A stretch of DNA of 64,000 nucleotides, taken from NCBI GenBank assembly GCA_003963305.1, contig RXJR01000001.1, forward strand, positions 62,001-126,000, written 5' to 3'. The position numbers and the translations under genes are program-made. This DNA comes from Candidatus Melainabacteria bacterium. Lineage in GTDB: Bacteria > Cyanobacteriota > Vampirovibrionia > Obscuribacterales > Obscuribacteraceae. The notes under the pieces were generated by a model that made no database searches, was not told the DNA's origin, and saw only the letters and a program-made list of their open reading frames with translations. This document shows, piece after piece, positions 60,561-64,000 of the stretch. The number at the start of each line of letters is the position of its first letter. Position 1 is the stretch's first letter.

Positions 60561-62574
60561 GTGTCTCAACAGAGATTAGCCCGGTATCATGCAGCAATTG
60601 CACCTGAGCCAAATTGAAGGTGATGATGGCATTGGCTTTGTTGACGAGAGCAGTTATGAAGTCTCTCTGAGCGTTGATCACGTCGATATTCGTTCCCACT
60701 CCGTTAGCAAGTCGAACGCGAGCCAATCGCAACTCTTCTGTAGAAGAAATCACAGCTTTATCCGCGACTTCGATCTGACGCTCTGCCGTCTGACTGTTCA
60801 AATACGATTCCCTGACCTGTTGAAGAATATTGATCAAAGACTGATTCGAGTTGAGTAAAGCGATGCGTGCGTTGGCACGAGCAGCCTGGATCGCAGCCAC
60901 CGAGCCCATTCCCATCTGAGGGAAGTTCCAGTCGAGTCTGTAACCAATGCTATAACTCTTGCGCATCTGCCGACTTGAATACTGAGCTGGAGTGTACTGC
61001 TCGCCGGCGGCTACGACCGGACCGTTCTTGGCTATCGCAGCTGTAGAACCGGTCGCTGCGAACTGTTGTGTATTCAAAACAGGTCCTTCAGCAGGAGCAG
61101 CCAGCGGCACGGAATTGAAACTGCCAGGCACGAAGTTATAACTCTTAGAAAAAGTGGCACCATTGCCGAGAATGTTTCCGTAAAACTGAAGCTGCGGATA
61201 CAGCGGCGCAGCGGCAATCTGAATCTGGCGGCGAGCAGCAATTCGCAGTTGTTCGTACTGTTTCAATTCAGGACGATTCAGAATAGCCAGTGCTATCAGT
61301 CTGTTCACGTCGACACTCGGATCGATCAGACGCACCTTTTTCACCGTCGATTCCACTGACAAGAAATTGACGGCAGCATTGAGATTGAGAACTGTAGCCA
61401 GGTCAATTGAAGAGTTTCGCAATGCCACTTCTTGAATCAACAAGTTCTGCTCGTCACGAGCAAGCTGAGTTTCTGATTGCAAAACCTGAAATTTGGTGCC
61501 GGTACCGGCGCTTTCCAGCTGCTGGTTGAGAACGACTTGGGCTTTCGAAACGTCCACCGCTTTAGTTTGAATCTGCAGCAACGCCTGGTTGTTGACAAGG
61601 TTGTAATAGCCGCGAGCCACTGCCAGCAACGTGTCGTTAATCGTCCCGGTGACCTGAGCCTTAGCAGCCCGATAGTTGTGCAGGGAAGCCAATGAACCAA
61701 ACAGCACCGAACCGCCCTGGAAGCCGAAGTACTGGAAACCAGCCTGGGCAGATACGTTCGGAGTTTGAAATGTGGCGGGCACAACACCGCCGATCAACGT
61801 TGACCCTTGTAAATACTGATCTTGACCATTGAGAATAATATTGGGCAGAAATCCCGCCAACGTCCCCATCAAGTTCCACTTTTGCTGCTCTTTATTTGCG
61901 TATGAAATTCGAATCGCAAGATTGTTGGAGACTGCATAGTTGACGGCATCTTTTAACGAAATCGGTTCTGTGTAGTTCGCTTCCAGTCGAATCGGCGGAA
62001 GTTTATTTCCAAGAGGCATCAACTCCTTGGCTTTAGGCAATTTCAACTCGATCGATTCACCAAGCAGGAATTGTTCACCAAACTGCTTTTGCTCTTGGTC
62101 ATCGAAATCTTTGTCGACCTGCCGTTCTTTATCTGAGAGTCCTGACGGACGAGCAGCTTCCCCAGTGCCTGGAATCATTGCTGGCGCTGCGACGCCGTTC
62201 TGAGGAGCGGCGATGGCTGCGCGTTGACTTGGAGAGGCAGTCTGAGGAGTCAGTGCTGGAGTCGCAACACCTGAGGTGTTCGGTGCACTCGCAGGCGCAC
62301 CTTGCAATGTGCCGTTAGGCGAAGTGGTGGCAGAACTGCTCTGGCTGACGCCGCTCTGACCGACAGGTGAGGATGCGTTCGTACCGACTGTGCCTGCGCC
62401 TCCAGGCTGCGGTTGTGCACTTGCAGGCAGTGACAGTCCGAAGCCCAGTTCGAAAAACAATCCGAAACTCAATGCGAGCGCAAGCAGTTGACATCCATCC
62501 TGCATCGATCCGTTGGATCTTTCTCTTTTACTGAAAAACAAACTCAACCGTTCGGTTTGTGGTAAAGCGCGCAT
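60532..62574 (-). CDS. TolC-family outer-membrane efflux protein
   Basis: A protein of about 680 residues that should form a trimeric channel across the outer membrane. A signal peptide (LLALALSFGLFFELGFGL, ending PASA) is followed by a Pro/Ser/Ala-rich linker of about 150 residues. Two OEP repeats then appear: PISLKDAVNYAVSNNLAIRI and VNRLIALAILNRPELKQYEQ, with long helices such as QTKAVDVSKAQVVLNQQLES and VRLANGVGTNIDVINAQRDF. ATG 62574 has AGGAAA about 12 bases upstream; ATG 62658 and 62505 are also in frame. It may export polysaccharide or peptides, but partners are not in view. Confidence 0.88.
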   Translation of the reverse strand: MRALPQTERLSLFFSKRERSNGSMQDGCQLLALALSFGLFFELGFGLSLPASAQPQPGGAGTVGTNASSPVGQSGVSQSSSATTSPNGTLQGAPASAPNTSGVATPALTPQTASPSQRAAIAAPQNGVAAPAMIPGTGEAARPSGLSDKERQVDKDFDDQEQKQFGEQFLLGESIELKLPKAKELMPLGNKLPPIRLEANYTEPISLKDAVNYAVSNNLAIRISYANKEQQKWNLMGTLAGFLPNIILNGQDQYLQGSTLIGGVVPATFQTPNVSAQAGFQYFGFQGGSVLFGSLASLHNYRAAKAQVTGTINDTLLAVARGYYNLVNNQALLQIQTKAVDVSKAQVVLNQQLESAGTGTKFQVLQSETQLARDEQNLLIQEVALRNSSIDLATVLNLNAAVNFLSVESTVKKVRLIDPSVDVNRLIALAILNRPELKQYEQLRIAARRQIQIAAAPLYPQLQFYGNILGNGATFSKSYNFVPGSFNSVPLAAPAEGPVLNTQQFAATGSTAAIAKNGPVVAAGEQYTPAQYSSRQMRKSYSIGYRLDWNFPQMGMGSVAAIQAARANARIALLNSNQSLINILQQVRESYLNSQTAERQIEVADKAVISSTEELRLARVRLANGVGTNIDVINAQRDFITALVNKANAIITFNLAQVQLLHDTGLISVETLTSGRLVRQ

Positions 62575-62861
62575 TGATTCGGGGTTTCCTGATACCTGGT
62601 TACCTAACGAATACTGACTTAACCAGATCGACAGTAAGTTTACATCACTGTTCTGCATTTTTCGTGTCAACAGACAGAATTGTAATGAGCTACAGAATGC
62701 GCATTAGACCTAGCACATATAGGAATAGCATGTCGCACTTAAACAACAATTCGTCGCACCAGATTTAGTGGCGCGGGAAATTCGAGTGAGAAGATTGAAA
62801 AATTTCATGCGAACCAAATAGAAGCTCGGATTTGAATAACGAAATCGATGATAAGGAATCG
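62575..62861. other. Divergent intergenic region upstream of the TolC-family gene
   Basis: No gene is recognised here. Weak short frames exist on both strands but lack Shine-Dalgarno support or protein-like composition. Part of it (62575-62658) may be coding if the TolC-family protein starts further upstream. The region should hold the promoter for that gene. Confidence 0.45.
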
Positions 62862-62945
62862 ATGAACGAGTTGAAGAATGTATTTGAAGCTCGAAATGGA
62901 GGTGCAGAAATGAATCGCAGAAATCGCAAGACACAAAATGCATGA
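62862..62945 (+). CDS. Possible 27-residue small protein
   Basis: An ATG with AAGGA five bases upstream (62853-62857) opens a frame for MNELKNVFEARNGGAEMNRR and seven more residues, ending TGA 62943-62945. A strong hairpin terminator starts about eight bases after the stop. The Shine-Dalgarno, charged composition and terminator together suggest a real small gene, though 27 residues can arise by chance. Confidence 0.35.
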   Translation: MNELKNVFEARNGGAEMNRRNRKTQNA

Positions 62946-62950
62946 AAAGA

Positions 62951-62980
62951 AAAACCCGGCTCATGTGAGCCGGGTCTTAT
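62951..62980. terminator. Strong bidirectional intrinsic terminator
   Basis: ACCCGGCTC (62954-62962) and GAGCCGGGT (62967-62975) form a perfect nine-base stem with loop ATGT. On the minus strand the stem is followed by TTTTCTTTTC, an excellent U tract; on the plus strand by CTTATAATTG. It can serve the small plus-strand frame and a minus-strand transcript from 63032-63262. Confidence 0.85.
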
Positions 62981-63031
62981 AATTGTCCGCAGTGTTGGTG
63001 CCGCCCCAACAGATTCTATCCCTAGATTCCC

Positions 63032-63262
63032 TCAATACTGGAGTAACTGCGATGTCGCCGAGTCACATCTGACTTCGACACTTATTTTGTACCCGAAAAA
63101 TTCCTGATAAGTCCACCCTTTAACAATTCGTTCAACATCTCTGCAATGGAAACCCCGGCGTGACAGGCTGAAGAAGTCAGCAGATGCACTTCCACGTCGC
63201 ACCAGATGTGGAGCACCGTTGTAATAATCGTTCACGTTCCGTTCACACAGCGGTTTTAGCAT
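63032..63262 (-). CDS. Doubtful 76-residue protein, or an RNA of the same extent
   Basis: A minus-strand frame with segments such as RRGFHCRDVERIVKGWTYQE and FFGYKISVEVRCDSATSQLL reads acceptably as protein. There is no Shine-Dalgarno before its ATG. The terminator at 62951-62980 is best in this direction, which argues that something is transcribed here. If it is not a protein, a small RNA ending at that terminator is the alternative. No homolog comes to mind. Confidence 0.3.
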   Translation of the reverse strand: MLKPLCERNVNDYYNGAPHLVRRGSASADFFSLSRRGFHCRDVERIVKGWTYQEFFGYKISVEVRCDSATSQLLQY

Positions 63263-63312
63263 GTATGACGGTAGTCAGGAACGTAGAGCATCTCACGCGT
63301 GGAGGGCACATC

Positions 63313-64000
63313 ATGAAAGTCGCTGTCACCGGAGCCTCAGGCATGGTTGGTTCAGCTCTCATCAAGAAGCTGAAGTCTGAAGGTCACGAAGTCGTGATCT
63401 ATGTACGACACGGGTCTGCAAATGGCACCAACACATATCTATGGAATCCAGACAACGGCACGATCGATGCAGCCGGGCTGGTCGGATGCAACGCAGTTGT
63501 CAATCTAGCAGGCGAGAATATCGCAGCAAAAAGATGGAGCGCCGAACAGAAAGAACGAATTCGCAACAGTCGTGTCAAAGGCACAACCTTGCTGGCCAAC
63601 ACGATTGCCAAAATGACCGATAAACCAGAAGTACTGGTCAGCGCATCAGCAATCGGCTTCTATGGTGATCGAGGCGATGAGACACTTACCGAGAACAGTG
63701 CACCGGGCAGTGGATTCCTGGCAGATGTATGCCGCGAGTGGGAGCAGTCGACCAGAGCTGCTAAAGAAGCAGGAGTGCGTGTCGTACACGCACGGCTGGG
63801 CGTTGTGCTCAGCAAAGAGGGCGGCGCGCTGCACAAGATGCTGCCAATCTTTCAACTCGGTGGCGGCGGAATCATCGGATCCGGTAAACAGTATATGAGC
63901 TGGATCACGCTCGACGACGTCGTCAACGCTCTTATATTCGCCATCAAAACAAAGACAGTCTCAGGAGCTGTTAATCTCGTTGCACCGAACTCGGTGCGCA
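63313..64000 (+). CDS. TIGR01777-type SDR epimerase/oxidoreductase (partial)
   Basis: The frame starts at ATG 63313 with GGAGGG upstream and is still open at the right edge after 229 residues; the family is usually about 300. The NAD(P)-binding start KVAVTGASGMVGSALIKKL is followed by VVNLAGENIAAKRWS, RIRNSRVKGTTLLANTI, SASAIGFYGDRGDE, GVVLSKEGGALHKMLPIF and GSGKQYMSWITLDD. These are the YfcH/SDR39U1 motifs. The substrate of this group is not well established. Confidence 0.93.
   Translation, partial: MKVAVTGASGMVGSALIKKLKSEGHEVVIYVRHGSANGTNTYLWNPDNGTIDAAGLVGCNAVVNLAGENIAAKRWSAEQKERIRNSRVKGTTLLANTIAKMTDKPEVLVSASAIGFYGDRGDETLTENSAPGSGFLADVCREWEQSTRAAKEAGVRVVHARLGVVLSKEGGALHKMLPIFQLGGGGIIGSGKQYMSWITLDDVVNALIFAIKTKTVSGAVNLVAPNSVR

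Noticed and set aside
1-64000. Mobile elements, CRISPR arrays, prophage or attachment sites
   Set aside because: I looked for transposase or integrase motifs, regularly spaced repeats and a direct repeat of the tRNA 3' end, and saw none.

Overview
The window looks like chromosomal DNA from a Gram-negative (diderm) bacterium: it carries a TolC-family outer-membrane protein, a periplasmic-type N-acetylmuramoyl-L-alanine amidase with a lipobox, GlmU and a type III pantothenate kinase. Base composition is roughly balanced by eye, and GTG/TTG starts are common. The mix (many fused or unusual glycosyltransferases, PqqD/HprK-like clusters, no mobile DNA) would suit a cultivated-poor lineage such as the non-photosynthetic sister groups of Cyanobacteria (Melainabacteria/Obscuribacter-like). 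That placement is a guess; nothing in the window proves it.

Region 1 (about 1-33,100) is a very large surface-polysaccharide locus. It holds a Wzc-like co-polymerase, at least eight glycosyltransferases of the GT2 and GT4 folds, several GT-C-like multi-pass membrane proteins, an acyltransferase-3 protein, an FkbM methyltransferase, two separate GT2-methyltransferase fusions, an RffA/WecE aminotransferase with a GNAT acetyltransferase and a WbqC-like protein (likely making an acetamido-dideoxyhexose), an O-antigen ligase/polymerase-like protein, a Wzx-type flippase and a secreted glycoside hydrolase. Orientation alternates in small blocks rather than forming one long operon.

Region 2 (about 31,600-43,700) is the most unusual part. 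A minus-strand operon encodes a small Cys-rich protein, an ATP-grasp ligase of the graspetide/microviridin-ligase type, a 108-residue exported Cys-containing peptide with a duplicated GGxDT motif, a degenerate alkaline-phosphatase-fold protein, a PqqD-like protein (the RiPP recognition-element fold) and the glycoside hydrolase. Beside it lie four HprK-like P-loop kinases on the plus strand, an NTP_transf_5-like nucleotidyltransferase and a TlpA-type thioredoxin on the minus strand, and a beta-propeller-like protein. I read this as a candidate undescribed peptide-modification system set inside an exopolysaccharide locus.

Region 3 (about 43,700-51,200) returns to polysaccharide functions: an SGNH-like protein, GT2 enzymes, a second acyltransferase-3, an isochorismatase-like hydrolase, a radical SAM protein with a SPASM-like C-terminus and a methyltransferase. 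It ends with a tRNA-Ala(GGC). Region 4 (about 51,300-64,000) is more housekeeping: YciI-like, DUF547, amidase, CoaX, two secreted proteins of unknown function, GlmU, a GT2 with membrane anchors, a TolC-family protein and the start of a TIGR01777-type SDR oxidoreductase. Three probable very small genes and several intrinsic terminators lie between these. I saw no transposase, integrase, phage gene or CRISPR array.
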